Positions 34,075 to 42,700 of a stretch of DNA of 64,000 nucleotides are shown here, piece after piece (positions within the stretch are counted from its first letter, which is position 1; the number at the start of each line of letters is the position of its first letter). The stretch spans positions 1,426,001-1,490,000 of the forward strand of contig NZ_CAKLPY010000002.1 in the NCBI RefSeq assembly GCF_923079645.1. Direction: 5' to 3'. This DNA comes from Emticicia aquatica. GTDB taxonomy: Bacteria > Bacteroidota > Bacteroidia > Cytophagales > Spirosomataceae. Made by a program: the position numbers and the translations under genes. Under the pieces are notes generated by a model. That model was not told the origin of the DNA, did no database searches, and saw nothing but the letters and a program-made list of their open reading frames with translations.

Positions 34075-34127
34075 CTAGACATGAGGCAAAAGATTTTGAT
34101 TCGACTATTCTATTCTCATTTGTCTAG
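34075..34127 (+). repeat. Imperfect inverted repeat after the oxidoreductase gene
   Basis: CTAGACA-TGAG (34075-34085) against CTCATTTGTCTAG (34115-34127), 29-nt loop. A possible terminator without a U-run, or a decayed repeat. Confidence 0.4.
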
Positions 34128-34196
34128 TTTATCAAAGCAAACCATTTCCCAATTTTCAGCGTTATCATTTTTTTAACAAAATCTCATAAAACACAA

Positions 34197-35027
34197 ATGA
34201 AAAAAATCGTTTTACTATTCTCTCTTTTTGTATCAATGGGAGCAATGGCACAAGGTATCAAAATGCCTGCTCCGAGCCCAACTCAAATCATTAAGCAAGA
34301 TTTTGCTCTTTCATCAATCGAAATCAATTACTCTCGTCCATTAGCAAAAGGTCGTAAAATCTTTGGTGATTTAGTGCCTTTCGGTAAAATGTGGAGAACA
34401 GGTGCAAATGGTGCGACAAAAGTTACTTTTGGTGAAGATGTAAAAGTTGGCGGAGTTGCTATAAAAGCAGGTTCGTATGCTATTTACTCTATTCCTAATG
34501 CTGACGAATGGGAAATTATCATTAATAAAGGTGTCAATAACGGTGGATTGAGTGGCTATAAAACCGAAGAAGATGTAGCTCGTTTTAAAGTGAAAACATT
34601 TACGCTACCTTTTGCGATCGAATCTTTCACGATGATGATTGGCGATGTATTGCCTGCATCGGCAAATATTCAAATTTTGTGGGAAAATACAGCAGTTAGC
34701 ATTCCTGTTGAAGCAGATATTGATAGCAAAATAATGAAGTCAATTGATGCTGCGATGAATGTTGATAATCGTCCGTATTTTGCGGCAGCGAGTTATTATT
34801 TTGAAGTAGGAAAAGAATTGCCAAAAGCATTAGAATGGGTAAATAAAGCCATTGATGCTCAACCAAGTGCTTATTGGATGGTGCATTTGAAAGCAAAAAT
34901 ACAAGCTAAATTGGGCGATAAAGCTGGTGCAAAAGCAACTGCTTTGAAAGGAATCGAATTAGCAAAAGCAGGTAATAATGATGATTATGTTGCATTGAAC
35001 GAAAAATTAATAGCAACGTTAAAATAA
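34197..35027 (+). CDS. DUF2911 domain protein with C-terminal TPR-like segment
   Basis: 276 residues. A signal peptide (MKKIVLLFSLFVSMGAMAQ) precedes the DUF2911 domain (about 35-180), recognisable from SSIEINYSRPLAKGRKIFGD, LVPFGKMWRTGANGATKVTF and IKAGSYAIYSIP. The C-terminal ~90 residues form helical repeats (YYFEVGKELPKALEWVNKAI, AYWMVHLKAKIQAKLGDKAG). It is probably periplasmic or surface-exposed. Function unknown, although the domain is abundant in Bacteroidota. Ends at an intrinsic terminator. Confidence 0.88.
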   Translation: MKKIVLLFSLFVSMGAMAQGIKMPAPSPTQIIKQDFALSSIEINYSRPLAKGRKIFGDLVPFGKMWRTGANGATKVTFGEDVKVGGVAIKAGSYAIYSIPNADEWEIIINKGVNNGGLSGYKTEEDVARFKVKTFTLPFAIESFTMMIGDVLPASANIQILWENTAVSIPVEADIDSKIMKSIDAAMNVDNRPYFAAASYYFEVGKELPKALEWVNKAIDAQPSAYWMVHLKAKIQAKLGDKAGAKATALKGIELAKAGNNDDYVALNEKLIATLK

Positions 35028-35046
35028 TTATTTTAAAACAGCTTTG

Positions 35047-35079
35047 AAAGGCTTTCTTCATGCGAAGAAAGCCTTTTTT
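35047..35079 (+). terminator. Intrinsic terminator after DUF2911 gene
   Basis: GGCTTTCTTC / GAAGAAAGCC (35050-35059 / 35064-35073), loop ATGC, then T6. Confidence 0.92.
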
Positions 35080-35173
35080 ATTTTGGGAAAACAATGTTTA
35101 AAATCATAGAGTAGTTGGCAAAATTTTTCTAATTTTATCTAAAATATTCATAAACCTATAAAAATAGATAAAC

Positions 35174-35833
35174 ATGAAAACTGTATCTTGTTTCGTATTT
35201 TTGTTCATTGCTTCGATAAGTACGTTTGGCCAAATCGCTAATGATAATTCAATGAGTGTTATGCTTGATGGCAAAGAATTTAAGACGCAACCTCGTCAAA
35301 TTAAGATGGGGAGTTATGCCTATTTTACAGGAAATGCTACAAAGCCTGATAAAATGTTGAGAATCTGGCTCGGCGATTATTATGGTCGTTCGGCAGTTGA
35401 ATCAGGTACATACTTGATTGTTAATGCAGACCATCCTGACACAAAAGAAAACATAAAAAAAGCACAAGATTTGGGTAAATATAAAGGCATTGCGGCCATC
35501 AAATATGTTGAAGAAACCAAAGAGCCTCGTATGGAATACCATGTTGGCGAATCACAAAATAATGATGAAACCTTAGAGGTAAAAGCTGGAACAGATGGAT
35601 TTATTGAGGTAACTTTCAATGCAACATTAACTGGTTCTTACTGGAAAGAAAAGGCATCAGCAACAGTTTTGGGCGGTTTGGGCAGAATTAAAGATAAAAT
35701 AGAAAGCAAAGTAATTACGTCGGCAACAGGTTTTGATTCGGACATTGACCCCGAAGGTAATGGCTATAAAAAACAAGACAAAAAAGATACAATTGTGCTT
35801 AAAGACGGAAAAATGAAATTAAAGAAAAACTAA
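35174..35833 (+). CDS. Secreted protein of unknown function
   Basis: 219 residues. A signal peptide (MKTVSCFVFLFIASISTFGQ) leads into a beta-rich middle (MSVMLDGKEFKTQPRQIKMG, TKPDKMLRIWLGDYYGRSAV, ESGTYLIVNADHP, FIEVTFNATLTGSYWKEKA) and a charged Lys/Asp tail (KKQDKKDTIVLKDGKMKLKK). The order of strands suggests a single beta-sandwich such as seen in lipoprotein-like binding modules, but there is no catalytic motif. Flanked by DUF2911 and ahcY, each with its own signals, so context does not help. Not recognised. Confidence 0.6.
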   Translation: MKTVSCFVFLFIASISTFGQIANDNSMSVMLDGKEFKTQPRQIKMGSYAYFTGNATKPDKMLRIWLGDYYGRSAVESGTYLIVNADHPDTKENIKKAQDLGKYKGIAAIKYVEETKEPRMEYHVGESQNNDETLEVKAGTDGFIEVTFNATLTGSYWKEKASATVLGGLGRIKDKIESKVITSATGFDSDIDPEGNGYKKQDKKDTIVLKDGKMKLKKN

Positions 35834-35883
35834 AAAAACTTTAATTCAGAAGTTTCCACTAAATAAAAATTATCCAAAAAAAG

Positions 35884-35914
35884 TTGATTCAGCAAATAAA
35901 TTATCCTAATTTTG
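35884..35914 (+). promoter_or_regulatory. Promoter of ahcY
   Basis: TTG 35884-35886, a 20-bp spacer, TAATTTTG 35907-35914 (TAnnTTTG). About 58 nt of leader before the ATG at 35979; no SAH riboswitch fold was recognised in it. Confidence 0.65.
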
Positions 35915-35978
35915 TTCAATATTTAGAAAAAGCAACTAAATAAAGAATTTTAAAAGGATAATTTAACTTATATCAATA

Positions 35979-37295
35979 ATGTCAACAGCAACAAAAACTT
36001 ACATTCCTTACAAGGTAAAAGACATCACGCTTGCCGATTGGGGTCGCAAAGAAATAAAATTAGCAGAAGCCGAAATGCCAGGTTTGATGGCAATTCGTGC
36101 AGAATATGGCCCGTCAAAACCATTGGCAGGAGCAAGAGTAGCTGGTTGTTTACACATGACAATCCAAACAGCGGTTTTGATTGAAACCCTTGTAGAATTA
36201 GGTGCAGAAGTAACTTGGTCATCTTGTAATATATTCTCAACACAAGACCACGCTGCTGCTGCTATTGCTGCCGCTGGTATTCAGGTTTACGCTTGGAAAG
36301 GTCAAACGGCCGAAGAATTTGATTGGTGTATCGAACAAACATTATTTTTTGGTGAAGAACAAAAACCATTAAATATGATTTTGGATGATGGTGGCGACTT
36401 AACAAACATGGTTTTTGATGTATATCCAGACCTAATTGCTGGTATCAAAGGTTTGTCGGAAGAAACTACAACTGGAGTTCACCGTTTGTATGAGCGTATG
36501 AAAAATGGTACTTTATTTTTGCCAGCTATCAACGTAAACGACTCGGTTACAAAATCGAAATTTGATAATAAATATGGTTGTAAAGAATCATTAGTTGATG
36601 CTATTCGTCGTGCAACTGATATCATGATGGCAGGAAAAGTTGCTGCTGTTGCAGGTTATGGTGATGTAGGTAAAGGCTCGGCAGAATCGCTTCGTGGAGC
36701 TGGTTGCCGTGTTCTAGTTACTGAAATCGACCCAATCTGTGCTTTGCAAGCTGCAATGGATGGCTACGAAGTAGTAACAATGAATGAAGCTGTAACTCGT
36801 GCGAATATCTTCGTAACGGCTACTGGTAATGTAAATATCATCCGTGACCGTCACTTCAAAGCGATGCGTGATAAAGCGATTGTTTGTAATATTGGTCACT
36901 TCGATAATGAAATAGACATGGCTTGGTTGAATCAAAACTATGGCCACACAAAATCTACTATCAAACCACAAGTTGATATGTATGAAGTTGATGGGAAAGA
37001 AATTATCATCTTGGCAGAAGGACGTTTGGTTAACTTAGGTTGTGCAATGGGGCATCCATCATTCGTGATGTCATGTTCGTTCTCAAATCAAACATTAGCT
37101 CAATTAGAATTATGGAACAACCCAGGCAAATATGAGAAAAGAGTTTACGTTCTTCCTAAGCAATTAGATGAGAAAGTAGCAGCTTTCCATTTGGCTCACG
37201 TTGGAGCAAAATTAGATTCGTTAGACCCTGAGCAAGCTGCTTATATCGGCGTATCGGTAGAAGGTCCATTCAAATCAGAAATGTATCGTTACTAA
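35979..37295 (+). CDS. ahcY: Adenosylhomocysteinase
   Basis: 438 residues. Substrate-site stretches are [38 protein letters not shown] and [19 protein letters not shown] (with the catalytic Lys/Asp/Asn set). The NAD-binding GxGxxG is [18 protein letters not shown]. The C-terminal KSEMYRY end is invariant and completes the neighbouring subunit's NAD site. It hydrolyses S-adenosylhomocysteine to adenosine and homocysteine, relieving product inhibition of methyltransferases. Runs alone between a promoter and a terminator. Conserved and intact. Confidence 0.97.
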   Translation: MSTATKTYIPYKVKDITLADWGRKEIKLAEAEMPGLMAIRAEYGPSKPLAGARVAGCLHMTIQTAVLIETLVELGAEVTWSSCNIFSTQDHAAAAIAAAGIQVYAWKGQTAEEFDWCIEQTLFFGEEQKPLNMILDDGGDLTNMVFDVYPDLIAGIKGLSEETTTGVHRLYERMKNGTLFLPAINVNDSVTKSKFDNKYGCKESLVDAIRRATDIMMAGKVAAVAGYGDVGKGSAESLRGAGCRVLVTEIDPICALQAAMDGYEVVTMNEAVTRANIFVTATGNVNIIRDRHFKAMRDKAIVCNIGHFDNEIDMAWLNQNYGHTKSTIKPQVDMYEVDGKEIIILAEGRLVNLGCAMGHPSFVMSCSFSNQTLAQLELWNNPGKYEKRVYVLPKQLDEKVAAFHLAHVGAKLDSLDPEQAAYIGVSVEGPFKSEMYRY

Positions 37296-37316
37296 GATTT
37301 CTTAGTTTTTCTATAC

Positions 37317-37354
37317 AAATCAGCCCATTTATTGAGAAATAGATGGGCTGATTT
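37317..37354 (+). terminator. Intrinsic terminator after ahcY
   Basis: AAATCAGCCCAT (37317-37328) pairs with ATGGGCTGATTT (37343-37354), followed by TATTTTTC. The A-tract on the left is short, so it works best on the plus strand. Confidence 0.85.
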
Positions 37355-37375
37355 TATTTTTCATAGATATTTTGG

Positions 37376-38233
37376 CTACTTAAAGTTATAAACTATTTTT
37401 TTTATAACTTTAAACAAAATTGCCTTGAATAAGCCATAGATATTTTGATAATCGTGATTAAATCGAAAATACTTTGGTATTTTTTGTAAGTCATACGTAT
37501 CAACCTTTACATTTTTCCATATCAAGTTAAACCCTTTTGACAATACAATTGTCCCATCAAATAATTGAAATACACGAGGAGCTTCACCTTCTGTATCCCA
37601 CAAAATAGAAGGACTATTGTTTTCTATACCAAATAAAGAGAAGTATTCTTTTTTTACAAATATGGCATTACAAAGTGTAGTCCCGATTAACTCATAGCCT
37701 TTAGAAATTCCTAAAATATTTAATGACAAAAGGCTCGACCCATGACTAACATCAATATTGCGTTCTTGAACAAATGCTATGTCGCTCGGAATAGTTGGAT
37801 TAAATTCTATGATTACAACCTTTGGCATAAATATTTTAAGTGAATCCCAAATATGATAGTCGTTGCCATCAATATCAATAGATAATATATCAAAATCAAT
37901 AGGTATTGGCGTACTTTGTAGAATGTTATCGAGTGAATTTTTTCCAGTAAAATTTACAAAACGGTTAAACAAATAAGTTTTTTCGTTTCCTTTATATGTT
38001 TGTTGTAGTTGGCGATACTTATTGCTATTTCCCTCAATCATAACTCCATTCCAACCCAGATTTGAGATTAAATTGTAACAATTGCTCAAATATTTGCCAT
38101 CCCAAGCCCCAAACTCAACGCACCAATTGTTTGTATTGGGTAATATTTCCAAAATTCGTTCAATAATACCATCTTCGCCGTTTTGTGAAACAACGTTTTT
38201 TGCATATTGACTCAAAATATTGGATTTTTTCAT
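37376..38233 (-). CDS. FkbM-like SAM-dependent methyltransferase, putative
   Basis: 285 residues, no signal peptide. Near residues 34-48 NTNNWCVEFGAWDGKYLSN gives an acidic-G-x-x-D-G loop typical of class I SAM binding. DFDILSIDIDGNDYHIWDSL follows, then VVIIEFNPTIPSD, matching the FkbM-type order. The call is by fold signature, not close match. The C-terminal ~60 residues are AT-rich and Lys/Tyr/Phe-biased (LFKAILFKVIKKIVYNF), unlike its conserved neighbours, which hints at a recently acquired gene, perhaps for glycan decoration. Convergent with ahcY. Confidence 0.6.
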   Translation of the reverse strand: MKKSNILSQYAKNVVSQNGEDGIIERILEILPNTNNWCVEFGAWDGKYLSNCYNLISNLGWNGVMIEGNSNKYRQLQQTYKGNEKTYLFNRFVNFTGKNSLDNILQSTPIPIDFDILSIDIDGNDYHIWDSLKIFMPKVVIIEFNPTIPSDIAFVQERNIDVSHGSSLLSLNILGISKGYELIGTTLCNAIFVKKEYFSLFGIENNSPSILWDTEGEAPRVFQLFDGTIVLSKGFNLIWKNVKVDTYDLQKIPKYFRFNHDYQNIYGLFKAILFKVIKKIVYNFK

Positions 38234-38319
38234 AATTAATGGCTTCTACTAATCGAACATTATGTAGTTTTTGAGTGTAAATGAAAACAAACATTCAGAT
38301 AACTGCTTGTGTAACAGTA

Positions 38320-38386
38320 AAAAAACTCCCAAATTTTTGAGTTTTAACCTTTTTTTCTTCAAAGTTAATCATTCAAAAATTTGGGA
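38320..38386 (-). terminator. Intrinsic terminator of the TolB/amidohydrolase gene
   Basis: Perfect 14-bp arms TCCCAAATTTTTGA (38327-38340) and its complement (38373-38386), 32-nt loop. On the minus strand the stem is followed by G and then a T7 run (plus-strand A-tract ending 38325). Starts 23 bp after the gene's stop. Confidence 0.85.
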
Positions 38387-38408
38387 TGTCTATCAACTGC
38401 AATTTTTA

Positions 38409-41400
38409 TCAATCTTTCAAACCTGTATTAAGGGCTGGTTTTTCAAAGCTCCATTCGCTGCGTTCGAGTTTTCTTTGAGCAGGATAAACTTCATCAAGGG
38501 TATTGGCGTCGTAAATTCGACCGTTTTTAATAACCATTTTGACCGAGTTAGAATTACGAATATTTTCTAAAGGGTTTTTGTCCAAAATCAATAAATCAGC
38601 GAGTTTTCCGTTTTCAATACTGCCCAAATCTTTGTCAAGTCCGAGTGCGGTTGCTCCCAAAATTGTAGCAGTTCGGAGGGCATCATGATTTTTCATGCCA
38701 CCACTTTGCATTGACCATAGTTCCCAATGATAGCCCAAACCTTGAAATTCGCCATGACTACCAATTCCTGCTAACGCACCATTTTCAACCATATATTTCA
38801 TTGATTGTGCATGTTTCTGAAAAACATGTTCTTCAGGCATAAACCAACCCGTAACCCGACGAGTCTTTTCGGCTAACTCCTCATAAGGCATGAAGTTTTG
38901 CATTTTTTTGTCATGGTAAGGATTTTCAGTTTCAAAGTAAAAAATCTCTGCAAAAGGCCCACCATAAGCTACCAAAAGGGTAGGAGTAACACACATTCTT
39001 GAGAAAGAAATAGCCTTCACCACATCATTATAGAGTGGATAAACTGGAATAGCGTGTTCATGTCCTGGGTAGCCATCAAGCATATTAGTCATGTTTAGCT
39101 TATAATTCAATCCCCCTTCGGTTGTTGGCATTAATTGTTGTCCTTTGGCAGCTTTAATAATCCACTGGCGAATTTGGCGATTACCAGTCAGATACATTTT
39201 AATATATTTGGTATTGTAATATTTGCTGTACTGACGCAACGCATTGATTGCTTGCGTAGAATCTTTGATATTATACGACCAATAACCAACACCTGGGCCA
39301 GTCGAGTAAACCCTTGGACCAACCATTTTGCCTGATTCTACCATGTCAGCATACGTAAGCACGTCGGTTGTGGCAGTTTGTGGGTCACGCGTAGTTGTTA
39401 CGCCATAAGCGAGATTAGCGGCATAAACCCAGGCCTGATTTTTTTGAATGCCCCATTGTGGCCACATGTGAGCGTGTGTATCAACAAAGCCAGGGATAAC
39501 TGTTTTTCCTTTTGTATCAATTACTTTTGCTCCCGCAGAACTTTTAAGTGTTCCACTTTTTCCATAGCTTTTGATGCGATTATTTTCTATTAAAATATCA
39601 CCATTTTCTATGATTTCATCGCCTTTCATAGAGATAATTCTTGCTCCTTTCAACAAAATATTACCAGTTGGAGCATCTTTTGCGTAGAAAACTTTTATCT
39701 CAACTTCTTGAATTTTGTATTTAGGGTCTTCTTTCTTTGGAGCTGCTTTTTTACTTACATTGAGGCTATCTGTTTTAGCTTTAACAGTATCAGTTTTTGC
39801 TTTATTGAGCGAGTCGGTTTTTTGTTTTTCTTGCAGTTTTTTAGCAGTTTTCAAGCTATCGTCGAATGTTTTTGATTTTTCTAAATCATACACAAAGTGA
39901 AAACGACCCAAAGACCAATGTACTTTTTGGGCATTGCTTGACCAAGAAGGAAACTCTCCGCCTAATTCGGTTAATTTTTTTGCAGGAAATTGCGAAGCTG
40001 AAGGCTCAGAAACAGAAATATTAACAGTTTTGCCAGTTTTTGGAATATTCACCACATAAATTTCATTATTGATTTGTGCCAAAGCCTTTTCTCCATCTGG
40101 CGACATCAATGTTTGGGAAGCTGGCGACGGTTTATTGACTTCCATTGCTTCGGCTGTTTTCTCCGAAACCATGCAATTATGAACAAAATCTTCACCCTCA
40201 ATACTCATACCGTACGTAGTAATTCCCGTAATTTTAGCATGAATTTTCTCATCAGTTCCATCCCATTTGATAGATTGAATTGCACCTTCGTTTCCACTTA
40301 AATAGATGCGGTCTTCATTTTTTACAAAGTGTGGGTTACTGCGGTCGCGGGCTTTGTCAATTATTGTAATATTACCACCGTTGGCATCAATCCAGCAAAT
40401 TTCGTCTTCGGCGTTGTTGGCAACTGGCCCAATAGATTCACGATAAGTTTGTAATTTACTACGAATAAATACGATTCTGTCACCTTTTAGTGTCCAAGCG
40501 GGTTGACTGTAAAGAGCAGGACTAGATGTTAGTTTTTGTAAATTAGCTGCACCATTTACATTGACTTTATAGAGATTTCCACCTTCAGGAGTCCAAGTTG
40601 TAAAAACTAATTGACTGCCATTTGGCGACCAAGCAAGGTGAGCTTCTGTAAAATCGTGGTTAGTAATACGTTGTGGAGTACCATTCGGGAAATCCATTAA
40701 ATAAACTCGGTTGAGAGCTGTAAAAGCCAATTTACTGCCATCAGGCGAAGGAACTGCATCTCGAATTTGGGTAACAAGTGCATGAGTTGTATCAGAAATT
40801 GGGTATTTGAATTCGAGTTGAGGCCCCATTTCGAGTTCCATATTTACATCAAAAGGGATTTGAGTTGGATTGCCACCATTAATTGCAATTTTATAGATTT
40901 TTCCACCATAAGAAGCAATAACAGACTGATTATCAGGCGTAAAAGCCATTGAAGGCAAAACCCCCATGGTTGCAATTGATTCTTGTTCGTCTCTTTGTAC
41001 GGGGTAAGCCAACCACTTTTCATCGCCCGATTGGAGATTTCTCAGTACCAAACCTGTTTTTTCCTCAAAACGAGAGCCGTACACAAGCCATTTTCCATCA
41101 CCCGAAAGCGTTGGTGTGAATCCAGAGCCATATCTTGATGTAATGGTTGTACGTTTGGCATTTTCTCGGTCATAAATGCCTATTTGATATTGAGGCATCA
41201 TGGCATTATAGTTCCATGGCCCTGTTCTTTGTGAAAAATAAATATAACGGCCATCGTGACTTACAGCAGGGTCAATGGTTTTGAGGCGTTCGGGTTGGTC
41301 GATGAGTTGTACGCCTCCACCGCCATCTTTATGAACCATCCAAAGCTGCACATTCATACGGCCTTTCGAGAAAACGATATAATTTCCGTCTGGCGTCCAG

Positions 41401-41894
41401 TCGGCTGAAGCGTAGTTTTGGTCACGGTCTTTGGTTACTTGAACAGTGTCTTTTTTATCAAAATCAATGTACCAAATGTTATCCGAACCACTTCTGTCGG
41501 AAATAAACAATAGTTTTTTGCCGTCAGGGCTGTATCTTGGATGCGTGTCGAATGCCAATCCTTTTGTTATTGTTGTCGCTTTTCCGCCACCAAAAGGAAT
41601 GGTATAAATATCACCAATTATATCAAAAGCAATGGTTTTTGCATCGGGGCTTACATCCAACGATAACCATGTACCTTCTGAGGTATTGAGTTTAAATTTT
41701 CGTGTAGCTTTCAGCGGTAAATCTTTGTAACTCACATATCGTGTTGTATCTTTTTTTAGAGAATCACTCGGAAAGTGCTTATAAGGCATATTCTTCCCTC
41801 CTGAAGCTCCTGCGACTAATACCAAAGAAAGTAGCCCGATGATACTTGCCGTGACGAACGAAGTTTTAAAGTAATCAGTAAAAAGTCTTTTCAT
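38409..41894 (-). CDS. TolB-type beta-propeller fused to amidohydrolase
   Basis: 1161 residues. An N-terminal hydrophobic signal (about 12-30) is followed by PD40/TolB propeller blades to about residue 650 (SPDGKKLLFISDRSGSDNIW, TPDGNYIVFSKGRM, SPNGSQLVFTTW and similar). A low-complexity Lys/Asp/Ser/Thr linker (~675-715) leads to an amidohydrolase domain. Its metal site begins VDTHAHMWP (His806/His808), with GSHGEFQG and the closing LGSIENGKLADLLILDKNP later. The combination is known for secreted Bacteroidota/Proteobacteria proteins annotated as amidohydrolase family; the substrate is unclear (peptides or cyclic amides). Has its own -7 box and terminator. Confidence 0.88.
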   Translation of the reverse strand: MKRLFTDYFKTSFVTASIIGLLSLVLVAGASGGKNMPYKHFPSDSLKKDTTRYVSYKDLPLKATRKFKLNTSEGTWLSLDVSPDAKTIAFDIIGDIYTIPFGGGKATTITKGLAFDTHPRYSPDGKKLLFISDRSGSDNIWYIDFDKKDTVQVTKDRDQNYASADWTPDGNYIVFSKGRMNVQLWMVHKDGGGGVQLIDQPERLKTIDPAVSHDGRYIYFSQRTGPWNYNAMMPQYQIGIYDRENAKRTTITSRYGSGFTPTLSGDGKWLVYGSRFEEKTGLVLRNLQSGDEKWLAYPVQRDEQESIATMGVLPSMAFTPDNQSVIASYGGKIYKIAINGGNPTQIPFDVNMELEMGPQLEFKYPISDTTHALVTQIRDAVPSPDGSKLAFTALNRVYLMDFPNGTPQRITNHDFTEAHLAWSPNGSQLVFTTWTPEGGNLYKVNVNGAANLQKLTSSPALYSQPAWTLKGDRIVFIRSKLQTYRESIGPVANNAEDEICWIDANGGNITIIDKARDRSNPHFVKNEDRIYLSGNEGAIQSIKWDGTDEKIHAKITGITTYGMSIEGEDFVHNCMVSEKTAEAMEVNKPSPASQTLMSPDGEKALAQINNEIYVVNIPKTGKTVNISVSEPSASQFPAKKLTELGGEFPSWSSNAQKVHWSLGRFHFVYDLEKSKTFDDSLKTAKKLQEKQKTDSLNKAKTDTVKAKTDSLNVSKKAAPKKEDPKYKIQEVEIKVFYAKDAPTGNILLKGARIISMKGDEIIENGDILIENNRIKSYGKSGTLKSSAGAKVIDTKGKTVIPGFVDTHAHMWPQWGIQKNQAWVYAANLAYGVTTTRDPQTATTDVLTYADMVESGKMVGPRVYSTGPGVGYWSYNIKDSTQAINALRQYSKYYNTKYIKMYLTGNRQIRQWIIKAAKGQQLMPTTEGGLNYKLNMTNMLDGYPGHEHAIPVYPLYNDVVKAISFSRMCVTPTLLVAYGGPFAEIFYFETENPYHDKKMQNFMPYEELAEKTRRVTGWFMPEEHVFQKHAQSMKYMVENGALAGIGSHGEFQGLGYHWELWSMQSGGMKNHDALRTATILGATALGLDKDLGSIENGKLADLLILDKNPLENIRNSNSVKMVIKNGRIYDANTLDEVYPAQRKLERSEWSFEKPALNTGLKD

Positions 41895-41922
41895 TGATGA
41901 ATGTAGGTTTATGGTTTGTTTT

Positions 41923-41930
41923 CAAAGATA
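41923..41930 (-). promoter_or_regulatory. -7 box of the TolB/amidohydrolase gene
   Basis: Minus-strand TATCTTTG (TAnnTTTG), 28 bp before the ATG. No TTG -33 at the right distance. Confidence 0.5.
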
Positions 41931-41974
41931 AGTAAAACATTTGAAATTTATATTTGTTGGGAATGGGACATAAA

Positions 41975-42010
41975 AAAATCCTCGAATGTACCGTTGCAGA
42001 CGAGGATTTT
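41975..42010 (-). terminator. Intrinsic terminator of the OmpH-like gene
   Basis: AAAATCCTCG (41975-41984) pairs with CGAGGATTTT (42001-42010), 16-nt loop; the minus-strand RNA ends in a U7 run. Confidence 0.82.
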
Positions 42011-42026
42011 CTTGATAAATCGGTTA

Positions 42027-42602
42027 TTATTTTTTTGGAGGAATAGTTCCCAATTTTATTAACACAGCTTCCGAAATATCATCTTTTCCTTCATCAGCCG
42101 AGTAAAGCATGACAGTATTTGATTCATTATTTGCGGCATCTACATTTCTTCTGAAGATAATTTTGTAACCTTTTTCTGCAGCTACGGCTTTAATTGCAAC
42201 ACCTATTTTTTCACGAATAGCATTAAACTTTTCTTGAATCATTTTTTGTAACTCTTGTTGAGCGTTTGCTTGAAACTCTTCCGCATCCTTTTTTAGGTTT
42301 TGAACGAGTTTTAATTTGGCATTTAATGAATCAGTTGTGAGTCCCACAATATTTTTCATCATAGCCTGATAATTTGCATATTGTTCTTGGTAAGTTCGGG
42401 CTTTCTGCTCTAGTTTTGTATCAATACTTACTTTTTTTGAAGCAACTTCTGCTTGTAAACTCTTGATTTCGTTAAGGTTTTGCAGAATATAATCCTCATA
42501 AACGTAGCCGATTTTCTGTGTAGGAGCAACTGCTTTTTTTGCCTGTGAAAAACCTAATTGGCTGATTAATAATAAAATAGTAATAAAAATATTTTTTTTC
42601 AT
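42027..42602 (-). CDS. OmpH/Skp-family periplasmic chaperone
   Basis: 191 residues from the ATG at 42602 (signal peptide MKKNIFITILLLISQLGFSQ); an upstream start at 42629 adds a redundant MKKITKTNP. The mature protein has IGYVYEDYILQNLNEIKSLQ and a long charged helical middle (LEQKARTYQEQYANYQAMMK ... FQANAQQELQKMIQEKFNAI) that forms the coiled-coil tentacles of Skp. The closing KIIFRRNVDAANNES replaces the usual small beta body. It should hold unfolded outer-membrane proteins in the periplasm. Its promoter overlaps the leuB terminator. Confidence 0.88.
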   Translation of the reverse strand: MKKNIFITILLLISQLGFSQAKKAVAPTQKIGYVYEDYILQNLNEIKSLQAEVASKKVSIDTKLEQKARTYQEQYANYQAMMKNIVGLTTDSLNAKLKLVQNLKKDAEEFQANAQQELQKMIQEKFNAIREKIGVAIKAVAAEKGYKIIFRRNVDAANNESNTVMLYSADEGKDDISEAVLIKLGTIPPKK

Positions 42603-42626
42603 CGGGTTAGTTTTGGTGATTTTTTT

Positions 42627-42656
42627 CAAAAATACATATTATTTTTTCAAAACAAA
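42627..42656 (-). promoter_or_regulatory. Promoter of the OmpH-like gene
   Basis: Minus-strand TTTG (42656-42653), 18-bp spacer, TATTTTTG (42634-42627). The -33 element lies inside the distal stem arm of the leuB terminator. Confidence 0.6.
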
Positions 42657-42685
42657 AAAGGCGAGTAAAACCCGCCTTTTTTGTT
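42651..42685 (-). terminator. Intrinsic terminator of the leu operon (after leuB)
   Basis: AACAAAAAAGGCG (42651-42663) and CGCCTTTTTTGTT (42673-42685), perfect 13-bp arms, 9-nt loop, U-run on the minus strand. Confidence 0.9.
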
Positions 42686-42700
42686 GAACCACAAATTTAT

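Noticed and set aside
35915..35978. SAH riboswitch before ahcY
   Set aside because: The leader is about 60 nt of AT-rich sequence with no GC-rich pseudoknot-like elements.
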